DNA from: Sphingobium herbicidovorans
GTDB lineage: Bacteria; Pseudomonadota; Alphaproteobacteria; Sphingomonadales; Sphingomonadaceae
Assembly: GCF_002080435.1 (NCBI RefSeq)
Contig: NZ_CP020540.1
Coordinates: 1 to 64,000, forward strand
Direction of reading: 5' to 3'
DNA length: 64,000 nt
The notes beneath the pieces were generated by a model that did not search any database, was not told the DNA's origin, and saw nothing but the letters and a program-made list of their open reading frames with translations. Shown here piece after piece: positions 26,995-37,787 of the stretch; position 1 is the first letter of the stretch, and every line of letters starts with the position of its first letter. The translations under genes were made by a program, and so were the position numbers.

Positions 26995-27117
26995 GCCGCC
27001 GTCTAATTACATCCAGCGTCTCAGGTGGCGGATTTCGCGGCGATACTGATCGAAGCCGCCGAACCCGCGCAATAGCGTCAGAAGCCGCCCCCCTTTCAGT
27101 AATAGGAGCCAAATGCG

Positions 27118-27840
27118 ATGAACAAGGTAGCGATCGTCACCGGAGGTACTCGCGGGATTGGTGAGGCAATCAGTGTAGCTCTGAATGAGATGGGCTATAC
27201 CGTTGCTGCTAATTACGCTGGCAATGAAGAGAAAGCTCAGGCCTTTTCAGATCGGACAGGCATCGCAAGCTTTAAATGGGACGTCGGCGACCATCAGGCG
27301 TGTATGGATGGCTGCGCCCGCGTCAGCGAGTTTTTGGGCCCCGTGGACATTATTGTGAACAACGCCGGGATCACGCGGGATGGGGTATTGTTCAAGATGA
27401 GTTTCGATGACTGGAATGAAGTCATGCGGATCAACCTTGGCGGCTGCTTCAACATGGCCAAGGCCGCCTTTGGCGGCATGCGCGAACGCGGATGGGGCCG
27501 CATCGTCAACATCGGTTCGGTAAACGGGCAGTCAGGCCAATATGGCCAAGTAAATTATGCAGCAGCGAAATCGGGGATCCATGGCTTCACCAAGGCGCTG
27601 GCTCAGGAGGGCGCAAAATATGGTGTCACCGTAAACGCGATTGCTCCGGGGTACATCGATACTGATATGGTAGCAGCCGTGCCTCCAATGGTATTGGACA
27701 AGATCGTAGCGAAGATCCCCGTTGGTCGGCTGGGTCAGGCAGAGGAGATTGCCCGCGGTGTTGCCTTTCTTTGCAGCGACAATGCTGCATTCATCACTGG
27801 GAGCACACTTTCGATAAACGGCGGTCAGCATATGTACTGA
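27118..27840 (+). CDS. phaB: Acetoacetyl-CoA reductase
   Basis: A 240-residue NADPH-dependent SDR that reduces acetoacetyl-CoA to (R)-3-hydroxybutyryl-CoA for polyhydroxyalkanoate synthesis. It has VTGGTRGIGEAI, the NNAGITRDG motif, INLGGCFNMAKA, the catalytic serine in NIGSVNGQSGQYGQ and YAAAKSG (Y-x3-K), and a C-terminal GSTLSINGGQHMY typical of PhaB. No phaA or phaC is seen nearby, so the gene is separate from the rest of the pathway. Start at 27118 with GGAG upstream. Confidence 0.92.
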   Translation: MNKVAIVTGGTRGIGEAISVALNEMGYTVAANYAGNEEKAQAFSDRTGIASFKWDVGDHQACMDGCARVSEFLGPVDIIVNNAGITRDGVLFKMSFDDWNEVMRINLGGCFNMAKAAFGGMRERGWGRIVNIGSVNGQSGQYGQVNYAAAKSGIHGFTKALAQEGAKYGVTVNAIAPGYIDTDMVAAVPPMVLDKIVAKIPVGRLGQAEEIARGVAFLCSDNAAFITGSTLSINGGQHMY

Positions 27841-27947
27841 CTGGGAGGAGGGGCGTTGTAAAATACAAGCAAGTGAGGTGCAGCCTGGGTTCGGGGCGTT
27901 CCGGGCTGATCCAGCTCCACATGCTCAGCCCCACTTCAACCTCTTGC

Positions 27948-28235
27948 TTATCCCGGCGCATCGAGCGCAAGCAGGTCCTGCTCTTCGGAATGACGTTCGA
28001 TGTAGCTTGCTATAAACTGACAGATGGGTACGACTTTCATGCCCTGCTCGCGCGCGTCGGCAAGTGCAGCTTTGACGAGACGACTGCCCACACCCGTCCC
28101 TTCGAGCGTCTGGGGCACTTCAGTATGGGTAAAGACCAAGGCGCCATCGCGCCGTTCATAAACTGCAATCGCGACTTGTCCGTCAATCGCAAGCTCATAA
28201 CGGCCTTGCGCCGCAATGTTTCGCACATCGCTCAT
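27948..28235 (-). CDS. GNAT-type N-acetyltransferase (YjdJ-like, short)
   Basis: A ~95-residue compact acetyltransferase. It has YELAIDGQVAIAVYERRDGALVFTHTEVP and the acetyl-CoA loop LEGTGVGSRLVKAAL, then VVPICQFIASYIERHSEEQDLL, the pattern of the GNAT YjdJ/Gtt1-like family. The start at 28235 (MSDVRNI) is preferred; 28244 is also possible. Substrate unknown. Confidence 0.88.
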   Translation of the reverse strand: MSDVRNIAAQGRYELAIDGQVAIAVYERRDGALVFTHTEVPQTLEGTGVGSRLVKAALADAREQGMKVVPICQFIASYIERHSEEQDLLALDAPG

Positions 28236-28244
28236 GTGGGCCAT

Positions 28245-28579
28245 AATCTTGTCTCCCGACTGCGTGCGGTACTCGATAGCTGCCTGTCAGCTCCTAGACA
28301 ACGAACTCTGGTCCTTGAATGGCCCCAAGGGGGCGATGCGTGCCCATCAGTTGAAAAGGGAACCAACTAATTGCCGCACCTTTTTACGGCATGGATTCAC
28401 CGTCAAGTCCTCTTCCGATCCGCGGCGAGAAGGGTAAAGATCTGCCTGCCCATGTTGGCAACGGGCTTATCCAGCTGCCACGGTGCAGGCCTGACGATCC
28501 AGTTCGGCCGTAAGGATGTGAAGATGATCACAATGAGGGGGGCGTGCAACAGAAGGGGCCGGTAAACCCCTTGCGCTGT
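28245..28579. other. Spacer upstream of higBA
   Basis: About 335 bases without a supported gene, holding the promoters of the GNAT gene (minus) and higBA (plus). The higBA operator begins at 28580. Confidence 0.45.
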
Positions 28580-28613
28580 GTATCATGAAGTGATACGTAT
28601 CAGTTGATGATAC
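28580..28613. promoter_or_regulatory. Tandem palindromes, HigBA operator over the start codon
   Basis: Two back-to-back copies of GTATCA-N5-TGATAC occur at 28580-28596 and 28597-28613. The second copy covers the higB ATG (28607-28609). No Shine-Dalgarno sequence precedes that ATG, so the mRNA may be leaderless and the operator would sit at or after the transcription start. HigA antitoxins bind such palindromes to repress their operon; the role here is inferred. Confidence 0.7.
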
Positions 28614-28888
28614 AGAGCGTCAAAGGGAAGTTGGTTGAACAGGTGTCGGTGGGCAAGCCGGGCAAAGGCTTCCCGAACGACATCTTCCGCGCTGCTGTGC
28701 GGAAGCTGGCTATGCTTGAGGCGGCGGTGAATCTGGACGACTTGCGGTCGCCTCCGGGGAACAGGCTGGAAGCGCTGTCCGATGACCGTGCGGGCCAGTA
28801 TTCGATCCGGATTAACGACCAATGGCGTATCTGTTTCGTCTGGACCGACAAAGGCCCGGAAGACGTAGAGATCGTGGATTATCATTGA
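28607..28888 (+). CDS. higB: HigB-type RelE-fold toxin
   Basis: A 93-residue ribosome-dependent mRNA interferase of the HigB/RelE family. Visible features are [48 protein letters not shown] and [22 protein letters not shown], the typical C-terminal strand set with basic residues. The toxin precedes the antitoxin, as usual for higBA. The ATG at 28607 is preferred over a TTG at 28604. Confidence 0.93.
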   Translation: MIQSVKGKLVEQVSVGKPGKGFPNDIFRAAVRKLAMLEAAVNLDDLRSPPGNRLEALSDDRAGQYSIRINDQWRICFVWTDKGPEDVEIVDYH

Positions 28889-28899
28889 AAGGAGTCGCC

Positions 28900-29187
28900 A
28901 TGACCATGTTGAAAACCCCGGTCCATCCCGGCGAAATCCTCAAGCATGAGTTCCTTGAGGAGATGGGCATTTCCGCTGGCAAGCTGGCGAAGCATATCCA
29001 TGTCCCCCGCACCCGCATCGAGCGGCTGTGCGATGAGAGGACTTCGGTCACGCCGGACACGGCCAAGCGTTTGTCCAAGGCACTGGGTACGACGCCGGAG
29101 TTTTGGCTCAACCTCCAGACACATTATGATTTGCTGGTGGATCAGGCCGCCGATATCGAAGAAATTAAGCCGCTGTTGGCGGCTTGA
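28900..29187 (+). CDS. higA: HigA-type XRE antitoxin
   Basis: A 95-residue antitoxin with an N-terminal PVHPGEILKHEFLEEMG segment typical of HigA, a helix-turn-helix (ISAGKLAKHIHVPRTRIERLCDERTSVTPDTAKRLSKAL), and FWLNLQTHYDLLVDQ. Start ATG 28900 follows AAAGGAG, 11 bases after the toxin stop. It neutralises HigB and represses the operon. Confidence 0.94.
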   Translation: MTMLKTPVHPGEILKHEFLEEMGISAGKLAKHIHVPRTRIERLCDERTSVTPDTAKRLSKALGTTPEFWLNLQTHYDLLVDQAADIEEIKPLLAA

Positions 29188-29764
29188 TTCTCCACGCGCG
29201 GTCGCAATGCTAGCCGTTTTCTGCGCTTCAATCACCTGCAGGCTGCAATGTCAGTTCCGGCCAGGTTTGGGTGCGTAAATTGGATAGCTGCCCTTCCGCA
29301 CTTGGAGATCGAAGATCGTCCCTTGTACTGAAAAGAAAGGTCGTTGAGCTAAATGCTATCGCTCGACAAGCCCGCGTGAAGCCTAGCTAAGGCAGCGGTC
29401 TGGGCGATCTTGACCGAGATGATGCAGATTGCCAGTTCGCATGGCACATCATCACTATTGGTCGCTTATGACGTGGGCGTTCGAATAAGGTACAATAAGT
29501 CGGCGCGGCCGGTACGCACTAGACAAATAATTTCGCTTACGAATAACGACGATCGGTGCCAATGGGGTCGCCCGCAGCTGTTGGCCGCTATTCACACTGC
29601 CTTACGGCAGTCATTGCCGTACTCCATCGGAATGATCCTACTCTGTTTCCGAGCACGCGGCGATCGCCACCTAACCTTTTTTTCCGCAGCCTCGAGCGGT
29701 GGGTATTCAATTGTCCGCCGCGGAAGTATGGCTCCCGGAAACGTCGGCACAGAACGGAACTTGA
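29188..29764. other. Spacer upstream of gltB
   Basis: Nearly 580 bases. No gene is supported; a frame at 29410-29796 runs into gltB in another phase and looks spurious. It contains one copy (from 29286) of an imperfect ~65-base repeat that recurs just past gltD at 36007. The gltBD promoter should lie in the last 200 bases. Confidence 0.45.
29286..29350 (+). repeat. Imperfect flanking repeat, copy 1
   Basis: AGCTGCCCTTCCGCACTT (29286-29303), then a variable middle and AAAGAAAGGTCGTTGAGC. Copy 2 lies downstream of gltD at 36007-36071 in the same orientation with the same spacing. It may be debris of a dispersed intergenic element. Confidence 0.5.
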
Positions 29765-32700
29765 ATGGCATACCCGGGCAAACAAGGTTTATATGATCCT
29801 GGCAATGAGCATGACGCATGCGGCGTGGGCTTTATTGCGAACATCAAAGGATTAAAAACCAACGATATTGTTCGTCGTGGCCTGGAGATCCTGCACAATA
29901 TCGATCATCGCGGCGCGGTAGGCGCGGACCCGTTGGTGGGCGACGGGGCGGGCATCCTGATCCAGATTCCCGATTCGCTGTTTCGCAACTGGGCGTCCGG
30001 TGCGGGTGTCCATCTGCCGCAGATGGGCGATTATGGCGTCGCCATGTGCTTCCTTCCGCGCGATGCGGAAGCCCAAGCGGCGGCCGTGCATCAGCTTGAG
30101 CGCTTCATCGCCAAGGAAGGCCAGATCCTGCTTGGCTGGCGTGACGTTCCCGTGACATTGGACGGGCTGGGGCAGACCGTCCTCGACGAGATGCCGACTA
30201 TTCGGCAGTGCTTCGTGGGCCGCGGCGCAAACGTCAAGGACCAGGAAGCATTCGAGCGCAAGCTGCTCGCGATCCGCAAGCAGACGCAGAACCCGCTGAA
30301 GGAAATCGCGGAAAAGCAGGGGCTGAAGAGCCTGGCCGACTTCTACGTGCCGTCTTTCTCCACCCGCACCATCGTCTACAAGGGATTGCTGCTGTGCGAC
30401 CAGGTCGGCAGCTTCTATGACGACCTGCGCAATCCGCTGACCCAGTCGGCGCTGGCGCTGGTCCACCAGCGCTTCTCGACCAACACCTTCCCGTCGTGGA
30501 AGCTGGCGCACCCTTATCGCTTCATCGCGCATAATGGCGAGATCAACACGGTTCGCGGCAATGTGAACTGGATGAACGCGCGCCGCCGCACGCTGGAATC
30601 GCCGTTGCTGGGCGCCGACCTCGACAAGATGTGGCCGCTGATCCCGCACGGCCAGTCGGATACGGCCTGCCTCGACAATGCGCTCGAACTGCTGGTCGCG
30701 GGCGGATATTCGCTGGCGCAGGCGGTCATGATGCTGATCCCGGAAGCCTGGGCGGGCAATCCGCTGATGGATCCGCAGCGCAAGGCCTTCTACGAATATT
30801 ATGCCGCGCTGATGGAGCCGTGGGATGGCCCCGCCGCTATCGCCTTCACCGACGGCCGTCAGATCGGCGCGACGCTGGACCGAAACGGTCTGCGCCCAGC
30901 GCGCTTCATCGTGACCGACGACGATCATATCGTGCTGGCGTCGGAAAGCGGCGTGCTGCCGTTCAAGGACGAGAACATCGTTCGGAAGTGGCGGTTGCAG
31001 CCGGGCAAGATGCTGCTCATCGACCTGGAACAGGGCCGCATCATCGAGGATGAGGAAATCAAGGCGCAGCTCGCGCAGGCTCATCCTTATGAGGAATGGC
31101 TGAAGGAAACCCAATATAAGCTGGAGGAGCTGCCGGCTTCGCTGGGTGAAGACCTGCTCCCCGCGCGGGGCGATGACGCCGCCGCCTTCCTCGATCGCCA
31201 GCAGGCGTTCGGCTATACCCAGGAAGACGTGCTGAAGTTCCTGGAGCCGATGGCCCGCAATGCCGAAGACCCGATCGGGTCGATGGGCGTCGACACGCCC
31301 ATCGCGGTGCTGAGCCAGAAGTCGCGGCTACTCTACGATTATTTCAAGCAGAATTTCGCCCAGGTCACCAACCCGCCGATCGACCCTATCCGCGAGGAAT
31401 TGGTAATGAGCCTAGTGTCGATGATCGGCCCGCGCCCAAACCTGCTTGGCCATCACGCCGGCACGCACAAGCGGCTGGAAGCCTCACAGCCGGTGCTGAC
31501 TGACGCAGATCTCGCCAAGATCCGCGGTATTCACGACGCGATGGACGGGGCGTTCCGCACCCGGACGATCGACATCAGCTGGCCCGCGGCCGAGGGCGTG
31601 GCCGGGCTGGAGCGCGCGATTGAGCGCATCTGCGGGCAGGCGACCGAGGCTGTGCTGGCCGACCAGAACATCCTGATCCTGTCCGACCGCAATGTATCGG
31701 CGGAGCGTATCGGCATCCCCGCCGCATTGGCCACCGCCGCCGTTCACCACCACCTGATCCGTCAGGGCCTGCGCATGCAGACTGGCCTTGTGGTCGAGAC
31801 GGGCGAAGCGCGCGAAGTGCATCATTTCTGCGTGCTGGCAGGCTATGGCGCGGAAGCGGTGAACCCCTATGTTGCGTTTGAGACGCTGGAGCAGATCCGT
31901 CAGAAGCAGGATCTGCCGCTGTCGGCTTATGAAGTTCAGAAGAACTACATTAAGGCGATCGGCAAGGGCATATTGAAGGTCATGTCCAAGATGGGCATTT
32001 CGACCTACCAAAGCTACTGCGGCGCGCAGATCTTCGACGCGGTTGGCTTGAACTCCGCTTTCCTGGAGCGCTATTTCACCGGCACCCAGACCACGATCGA
32101 AGGCATCGGCCTGGCCGAGATCGCCGAGGAAACAGTCAATCGGCATCGCGAAGCCTATGGTGACAATCCGATCTACCGCAACATGCTGGATGTCGGCGGC
32201 GCCTATGCCTATCGCGTCCGGGGCGAGGAACATGCCTGGACGCCGCAGAGCGTGGCGTCGTTGCAGCATGCGGTGCGCGGCAATAATCCGAAGGAATATG
32301 AAGCCTTCGCCGCGTCCATCAACGAACAAAATGAGCGGCTGCTGACCATTCGCGGCCTGATGGACTTCAAGTACGCCGACAAGGCGATCCCGCTTGAGGA
32401 AGTCGAGCCCGCCAGCGCCATTGTAAAGCGCTTCGCCACCGGCGCGATGAGCTATGGCTCCATCAGCTGGGAGGCGCATACCACCCTGGCGATGGCCATG
32501 AACCGGATCGGCGGCAAGTCGAACACCGGCGAAGGCGGCGAGGATCCGATCCGTTTCAAGCCGCTGCCGAACGGCGATTCCATGCGCTCGGCGATCAAGC
32601 AGGTGGCGTCGGGTCGCTTTGGCGTCACGACCGAATATTTGGTCAATGCCGATGACGTGCAGATCAAGATGGCGCAGGGCGCAAAGCCGGGCGAAGGCGG

Positions 32701-34411
32701 TCAGCTGCCGGGCGACAAGGTCGACAAGACTATCGGCAAGACGCGCCATTCGACCCCTGGCGTCGGCTTGATTTCGCCGCCGCCGCACCATGACATCTAT
32801 TCGATCGAGGATCTGGCGCAGCTGATCCACGACCTGAAAAACGTGAATCCGGGCGCGCGCATTTCGGTCAAGCTGGTGTCCGAAGTTGGTGTTGGTACAG
32901 TCGCAGCGGGCGTTTCAAAGGCACGGGCGGACCATGTTACCATCTCGGGCTATGAAGGCGGCACCGGCGCATCGCCGCTGACCTCGCTGACCCATGCAGG
33001 CAGCCCGTGGGAAATCGGTCTTGCCGAGACGCAGCAGACGCTGCTGCTCAATGGCCTGCGCACCCGCATCGCGGTGCAGGTCGACGGTGGCCTGCGCACC
33101 GGCCGCGACGTCGCCATCGGCGCACTGCTCGGCGCGGACGAGTTTGGCTTTGCCACGGCTCCGTTGATCGCGGCTGGGTGCATCATGATGCGCAAATGCC
33201 ATCTCAACACCTGCCCGGTGGGCGTCGCCACGCAGGACCCCGTGCTGCGCAAGCGCTTCACCGGCCAGCCCGAGCATGTAATCAACTATTTCTTCTTCGT
33301 CGCGGAAGAGCTGCGGGGCATCATGGCCCAGCTCGGTTTCCGCACGATCGACGAAATGGTGGGCCGTGTCGACAAGCTCGACATGCGCAAGGCGATCAGC
33401 CACTGGAAGGCGAAGGGCGTCGACCTGTCGCGCCTGCTGCACCAGGTCGAGCCTGACAAGGGCCTGACGCTGCGCAACACCGAGGGCCAAGACCACGGCC
33501 TCGACGCCGCTCTCGACCAGGACCTGATCAAGGCGGCGAAGGACGCGTTGGATAACCGCACCCCCGTCCGCATCGAACGGCCGATCCGCAACGTCAACCG
33601 CACCGTTGGCGCGATGCTGTCGGGTGAAGTGGCGCGTCGTCACGGCCATGCCGGGCTGCCCGACAACAGCATCTCGGTGAAGTTCGAGGGCGTTGCCGGC
33701 CAAAGCTTCGGCGCGTTCCTGGCGCATGGTGTGACGCTCGACCTGACCGGCGACGCCAATGACTATGTCGGCAAGGGCCTGTCGGGCGGCCGCATCATCG
33801 TTCGCCCGCCGGAGGATGCAAAGCGCGTTCCGACCGAGAACATCATCGTGGGCAACACGGTGCTGTACGGCGCGATTTCGGGCGAAGCCTTCTTTCGGGG
33901 CGTTGGCGGCGAGCGTTTCGCCGTCCGCAACTCGGGCGCGATTGCGGTTGTCGAGGGCGTGGGCGACCATGGCTGCGAATATATGACCGGCGGCGTGGTC
34001 GTGGTGCTGGGACAGACCGGCCGCAACTTCGCGGCAGGCATGTCTGGCGGCGTGGCCTATGTCTATGACCCGGATGGCAGCTTCCGGTCCAAGGTCAACG
34101 CGGCGATGGTCGATGTCGATCCGGTCCCCGCGACGGCATCCGATGACGATGGCCTAGGCCGGCCGATGCAGCGCGGCGTCGACGTGCATGATTGGGGCAT
34201 GGGCGACATGCTCCGCCATGACGCGGATCGCCTGCGCGTCCTGCTAAAACGGCACAAGCTCTATACCGGATCGGAACGGGCGGCTGAGCTGCTCGCCGAT
34301 TGGCAGGGCGCGTTGGGCAAGTTCGTGCGGGTGATGCCGAAGGACTACCGCAAGGCGCTGCAAAATATGGAGGACGAACGGCTCGCCGTGGCTCCCGTAG
34401 CCGCCGAGTGA
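29765..34411 (+). CDS. gltB: Glutamate synthase (NADPH) large subunit
   Basis: A 1548-residue enzyme that forms two glutamates from glutamine and 2-oxoglutarate. The class II amidotransferase domain begins with a short propeptide and [11 protein letters not shown] (nucleophile Cys19). The central domain, then the FMN-binding synthase domain ([57 protein letters not shown]) and the [3Fe-4S] cysteines ([20 protein letters not shown]) follow. The C-terminal beta-helix has GGxxxx repeats ([14 protein letters not shown]). Normal length and uninterrupted. Operon with gltD. Confidence 0.97.
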   Translation: MAYPGKQGLYDPGNEHDACGVGFIANIKGLKTNDIVRRGLEILHNIDHRGAVGADPLVGDGAGILIQIPDSLFRNWASGAGVHLPQMGDYGVAMCFLPRDAEAQAAAVHQLERFIAKEGQILLGWRDVPVTLDGLGQTVLDEMPTIRQCFVGRGANVKDQEAFERKLLAIRKQTQNPLKEIAEKQGLKSLADFYVPSFSTRTIVYKGLLLCDQVGSFYDDLRNPLTQSALALVHQRFSTNTFPSWKLAHPYRFIAHNGEINTVRGNVNWMNARRRTLESPLLGADLDKMWPLIPHGQSDTACLDNALELLVAGGYSLAQAVMMLIPEAWAGNPLMDPQRKAFYEYYAALMEPWDGPAAIAFTDGRQIGATLDRNGLRPARFIVTDDDHIVLASESGVLPFKDENIVRKWRLQPGKMLLIDLEQGRIIEDEEIKAQLAQAHPYEEWLKETQYKLEELPASLGEDLLPARGDDAAAFLDRQQAFGYTQEDVLKFLEPMARNAEDPIGSMGVDTPIAVLSQKSRLLYDYFKQNFAQVTNPPIDPIREELVMSLVSMIGPRPNLLGHHAGTHKRLEASQPVLTDADLAKIRGIHDAMDGAFRTRTIDISWPAAEGVAGLERAIERICGQATEAVLADQNILILSDRNVSAERIGIPAALATAAVHHHLIRQGLRMQTGLVVETGEAREVHHFCVLAGYGAEAVNPYVAFETLEQIRQKQDLPLSAYEVQKNYIKAIGKGILKVMSKMGISTYQSYCGAQIFDAVGLNSAFLERYFTGTQTTIEGIGLAEIAEETVNRHREAYGDNPIYRNMLDVGGAYAYRVRGEEHAWTPQSVASLQHAVRGNNPKEYEAFAASINEQNERLLTIRGLMDFKYADKAIPLEEVEPASAIVKRFATGAMSYGSISWEAHTTLAMAMNRIGGKSNTGEGGEDPIRFKPLPNGDSMRSAIKQVASGRFGVTTEYLVNADDVQIKMAQGAKPGEGGQLPGDKVDKTIGKTRHSTPGVGLISPPPHHDIYSIEDLAQLIHDLKNVNPGARISVKLVSEVGVGTVAAGVSKARADHVTISGYEGGTGASPLTSLTHAGSPWEIGLAETQQTLLLNGLRTRIAVQVDGGLRTGRDVAIGALLGADEFGFATAPLIAAGCIMMRKCHLNTCPVGVATQDPVLRKRFTGQPEHVINYFFFVAEELRGIMAQLGFRTIDEMVGRVDKLDMRKAISHWKAKGVDLSRLLHQVEPDKGLTLRNTEGQDHGLDAALDQDLIKAAKDALDNRTPVRIERPIRNVNRTVGAMLSGEVARRHGHAGLPDNSISVKFEGVAGQSFGAFLAHGVTLDLTGDANDYVGKGLSGGRIIVRPPEDAKRVPTENIIVGNTVLYGAISGEAFFRGVGGERFAVRNSGAIAVVEGVGDHGCEYMTGGVVVVLGQTGRNFAAGMSGGVAYVYDPDGSFRSKVNAAMVDVDPVPATASDDDGLGRPMQRGVDVHDWGMGDMLRHDADRLRVLLKRHKLYTGSERAAELLADWQGALGKFVRVMPKDYRKALQNMEDERLAVAPVAAE

Positions 34412-34418
34412 TCGTCCG

Positions 34419-34437
34419 GGGGAAGCGGCGCTTCCCC
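34419..34437 (+). promoter_or_regulatory. Hairpin between gltB and gltD
   Basis: GGGGAAGC (34419-34426) and GCTTCCCC (34430-34437) form an 8-bp stem with a 3-base loop, seven bases after the gltB stop. There is no T run, so it is probably an mRNA-stability or processing element rather than a terminator. Confidence 0.5.
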
Positions 34438-34472
34438 ATTTGCGACAGATTAGAGAAGTTTGGAGAAAGAGT

Positions 34473-35909
34473 TTGGGCAAGCCCACCGGTTTCCTCGAGG
34501 TTGAGCGCAAGGACCGCAGCTACACCGCGCCCGAGGAGCGTCTGAAGCATTGGAACGAGTTCGTCGTTCCGCTGTCGAAGAAAGAAATCCGCGACCAGGC
34601 CGCGCGTTGCATGGCCTGCGGCATCCCCTTTTGTCATAATGGTTGTCCGGTGAACAACATCATCCCGGACTGGAACCATCTGGTCTATGAGGATGATTGG
34701 AAAACGGCGTTGGAGACACTGCACAGCACCAACAACTTCCCTGAATTCACCGGCCGCGTATGCCCCGCCCCGTGCGAGGCGAGCTGCACGCTGAATATCA
34801 TCGACACGCCTGTCACGATCAAATCGATCGAATGCGAGATCGTCGATCGCGGTTGGCGCGAAGGCTGGATCGAGCCGCAGCTGCCCGCGCGCAAGACCGG
34901 CAAGCGGGTTGCGGTCGTCGGCTCCGGCCCGGCTGGCCTAGCCTGCGCGCAGCAGCTGGCGCGCGCCGGCCATACCGTCACGGTGTTCGAAAAAAATGAC
35001 CGCGTCGGTGGCCTGCTGCGCTACGGCATTCCCGACTTCAAGATGGAAAAGCACCTCATCAATCGCCGCGCCCAGCAGATGGAAGCGGAAGGGGTGGAGT
35101 TCAAAACCTCGACCGAAGTCGGCGTCGCGATCTCGATGGAGGCCCTGCGCAGCAATTACGATGCGGTGGCGCTGGCAGGCGGCGCGGAACATCCGCGCAC
35201 GCTGGATATTCCCGGCAGCGAATTGGCAGGCGTGCGCCTCGCGATGGAATTCCTGACGCAGCAGAACAAGCGCAACGCGGGCGACGATGAACTGCGCGCC
35301 GCTCCTCGCGGCACCCTGTCGGCCAAGGGCAAGCATGTCGTCGTGGTCGGCGGCGGCGATACTGGGTCGGACTGCGTTGGCACGTCGAACCGCCAGGGCG
35401 CGGCGTCCGTGACCCAGCTGGAAATCATGCCCAAGCCGCCCGAAAAGGAAGACAAGACGCTCAGCTGGCCGAATTGGCCGCTAAAGCTGCGCACGTCATC
35501 CTCTCATCTGGAAGGGTGCGAGCGCGATTGGGCCGTCACCACCAAGCGCGCAATCGGCCGGAATGGCCAGATCGAGGCGCTTGAGTGCGTGCGCGTCGAA
35601 TGGGTCGATGGCAAGATGCAGGAAATCCCCGGCAGCGAGTTTGAGCTGAAGGCCGACCTCGTCCTGCTCGCCATGGGTTTCGTCGGCCCACGCAAGGCGG
35701 GCATGGTCGAACAATCGCGCGTGGAATTGGACGAACGCGGCAATGTAAAGGCCACGATGCTGGATTATATGACTAGTGAGCCTGACGTCTTTGCTTGCGG
35801 AGACATGCGCCGTGGGCAGTCGCTGGTAGTCTGGGCGATCCGAGAGGGGCGGCAATGCGCTCGCGCAGTCGACTTGCACCTAATGGGCGAAAGCCACCTT
35901 CCACGCTGA
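34473..35909 (+). CDS. gltD: Glutamate synthase small subunit
   Basis: A 478-residue FAD/NADPH-binding subunit that passes electrons to GltB. The TTG start at 34473 gives the standard N-terminus (M)[11 protein letters not shown] and follows GGAGAAAGAG. The N-terminal iron-sulfur cysteines are [15 protein letters not shown] and [12 protein letters not shown]-binding [16 protein letters not shown] and NADPH-binding [15 protein letters not shown] follow, with a C-terminal [14 protein letters not shown]. It is 61 bases after gltB in the same operon. Confidence 0.96.
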   Translation: MGKPTGFLEVERKDRSYTAPEERLKHWNEFVVPLSKKEIRDQAARCMACGIPFCHNGCPVNNIIPDWNHLVYEDDWKTALETLHSTNNFPEFTGRVCPAPCEASCTLNIIDTPVTIKSIECEIVDRGWREGWIEPQLPARKTGKRVAVVGSGPAGLACAQQLARAGHTVTVFEKNDRVGGLLRYGIPDFKMEKHLINRRAQQMEAEGVEFKTSTEVGVAISMEALRSNYDAVALAGGAEHPRTLDIPGSELAGVRLAMEFLTQQNKRNAGDDELRAAPRGTLSAKGKHVVVVGGGDTGSDCVGTSNRQGAASVTQLEIMPKPPEKEDKTLSWPNWPLKLRTSSSHLEGCERDWAVTTKRAIGRNGQIEALECVRVEWVDGKMQEIPGSEFELKADLVLLAMGFVGPRKAGMVEQSRVELDERGNVKATMLDYMTSEPDVFACGDMRRGQSLVVWAIREGRQCARAVDLHLMGESHLPR

Positions 35910-36006
35910 GCCTGGCGGCAAATGATCAATACTGTGAGGGGTAGTTCATCGGGTCATCGCTCTGAACGAGGGTTCTTTGTAAGATCAAGTCCCGGCGTCA
36001 GTCGGA

Positions 36007-36071
36007 AGCTGCCCTTCTGCACTTAAGAAGCCACTATCGATCCTTGAAGGGCAAAGAAGGGTCGCTCGAGC
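36007..36071 (+). repeat. Imperfect flanking repeat, copy 2
   Basis: AGCTGCCCTTCTGCACTT (36007-36024), then AAAGAAGGGTCGCTCGAGC, matching the block at 29286-29350 at 17 of the first 18 positions and with equal overall spacing. Together the copies bracket gltBD. Confidence 0.5.
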
Positions 36072-36105
36072 AGGTGATGCAGCCGCCTTGATAGCTGAAG
36101 TATCG

Positions 36106-37653
36106 TTACAACCCGATGCCGACCAGCGCCCGCTCAATCATCTCGCGCGCGGCACCGGTCGCAAAGGGGAAGGACCGTAGGAAGTCGCGCCCGCGGAACT
36201 GCGGTTCGTTTTGGTGGATCGCTGCCACCCATTGCCGAGATCGATCGCGCCGATCGGCGAGATAGGTGGCGATGGCAGCGATGACGGCAATATGCTTGTG
36301 CGCGCCGGGTGACCTCACCGCCCGCTCGGCCAGTACAACCGCTTCCTCGTGATTGCCGCGCAGCACATGACTGAGCGCGCAGGTGGCGATCATCGCATAG
36401 CGTAGCGGGTCGAGAGGGCTGAGCCGAAGCGCAAGCAGAGCGTCCTTTTCCCCCTGCTCTGGCGCGCCTGAGAGCGTCCGCGCCCATGCCTTGCTGTAGA
36501 CGCCCTGTGCATAGCTGGGGCTGATCTGCGTTGCCTGTTCCAGCCAGTCCAGGCTGCCGGCCAGATCGCCCGAGAGCCAAAGCGCGCGGCCCATGTTGAA
36601 ATGACAGAAAGAGTCGAGGCGGTCGAGTTGCACGGCTCTCTGCGCCAGTTCGTGGGCGGCATCGACCTGCCTGCCATGATCGGATTGATAGCCCAGGAAG
36701 GCGTTCTGAAAATGGGTGAACGACTTGCCGGCGTAGGCGCGGGGGAACTCGGGATTTACCTGGAACGCCCTGTCAAACATGCGTGCGGCCAACTCATTGT
36801 CGGCGCGATTGAAGCGGAACATGTGGTCCAGACCCGCATGGTAGGCGGACCAAGCACTGAGCTGGCTGATATCACGGCCGCGTGCGAGCCGGGATTCGTA
36901 AAGCGAGATGCTGTTTTCCAGCGCAGCAACGACGTTAGCCGCAATCTCTCGGCGCATGTCATGGATGTTGGTCAACCGGTCCTCATAATGTTCCGCCCAG
37001 ATTACGCCTCCGCTGGCCGCTTCGATCAGTTCGACGGCGCAGAAAACCCCTTCGCCCGCCAGTGCGATACTGCCGGTCAGGCAATAGCGCACGCCCAGCG
37101 TATGTCCGATCTGCTGATGATCGAGGGCGCTATCCCGAAAGCGGAAGGATGATCCGCGAGCGATCACGAACAGCCAGCGCAAATGGGAGAGGTCGGCGAT
37201 TAGTTCATCAGCAAGAGCGTCGGTCAGGAAGGCGGCCGGTCCCGCATCGCCCAGCAGACGAAAAGGTAAGACGGCGATCGAGGGACGATCCGCCATTGCG
37301 TCCTCCTTCAGCACACAGGACAGCGCGGATGGGGAGGACTGGCCGGCGAAAATGACTTCCCCAACGAAGCGGAAGCCTCGGCCATGGATAGTCCGCACCA
37401 GCCGCTGCTGCTGGCCGTCGTCGGCGATCGCCTTACGTGCGGACTTGATGCGGGAGGCTACCGCGGCATCAGAGACGGCGCGGTTGTTCCAGATCTTCTC
37501 GATGATCTCGTCCTTGCTCACCATTCGGTCACGATTAGCGACGAGCAGGGCGAGCAGAGACAGGACTTGCGGTTCGATCGGGACTGGCGTGCCGTCCCTT
37601 CGCAGTTCGAAACCTGCGACGTCCAGCTCGAACGGATCGAAGCGGTAAATCAT
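36106..37653 (-). CDS. CadC/ToxR-type winged-helix regulator with TPR region
   Basis: A 515-residue protein. Residues ~1-95 are an OmpR/CadC winged helix (FDPFELDVAGFELRRDGTPV, LVANRDRMVSKDEIIEKIWNN, IHGRGFRFVGEV). Next is a domain seen in adenylate cyclase-associated regulators (SIAVLPFRLLGD, LADELIADLSHLRWLFVIARGSSF, VRYCLTGSIALAG). The rest is TPR-like helices (FDRAFQVNPEFPRAYAGKSF). No transmembrane helix is evident. The start at 37653 (MIYRFDPF) is chosen over 37710. It diverges from the tautomerase gene, which it may regulate. Confidence 0.9.
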   Translation of the reverse strand: MIYRFDPFELDVAGFELRRDGTPVPIEPQVLSLLALLVANRDRMVSKDEIIEKIWNNRAVSDAAVASRIKSARKAIADDGQQQRLVRTIHGRGFRFVGEVIFAGQSSPSALSCVLKEDAMADRPSIAVLPFRLLGDAGPAAFLTDALADELIADLSHLRWLFVIARGSSFRFRDSALDHQQIGHTLGVRYCLTGSIALAGEGVFCAVELIEAASGGVIWAEHYEDRLTNIHDMRREIAANVVAALENSISLYESRLARGRDISQLSAWSAYHAGLDHMFRFNRADNELAARMFDRAFQVNPEFPRAYAGKSFTHFQNAFLGYQSDHGRQVDAAHELAQRAVQLDRLDSFCHFNMGRALWLSGDLAGSLDWLEQATQISPSYAQGVYSKAWARTLSGAPEQGEKDALLALRLSPLDPLRYAMIATCALSHVLRGNHEEAVVLAERAVRSPGAHKHIAVIAAIATYLADRRDRSRQWVAAIHQNEPQFRGRDFLRSFPFATGAAREMIERALVGIGL

Positions 37654-37787
37654 GCCCCGTCTGCCGCAAGAATCCCGGCGATCTTCATGAATTCTCCATC
37701 CCGCCTTCAAGCTTCGCCTTGGTGCCTGGCCTATTGTCGCATCATCAGGTCGAAGCGGCCTGATCTTATAGCATGAAGGAGAGGAAA

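Larger units (their letters stand above)
26334..27117. other. AT-richer spacer between crp/fnr and phaB
   Basis: Nearly 800 bases with lower GC than its surroundings, especially 26540-26790 (for example AATAATACG and CGTATTATT). It holds a possible 54-residue ORF (26672-26836), a tandem hairpin ending in a T run (26938-26994), and then the phaB promoter. No larger gene is visible. Confidence 0.5.

Noticed and set aside
29410..29796. 128-residue frame before gltB
   Set aside because: It overlaps the start of gltB in another phase and has no domain or ribosome-binding site.
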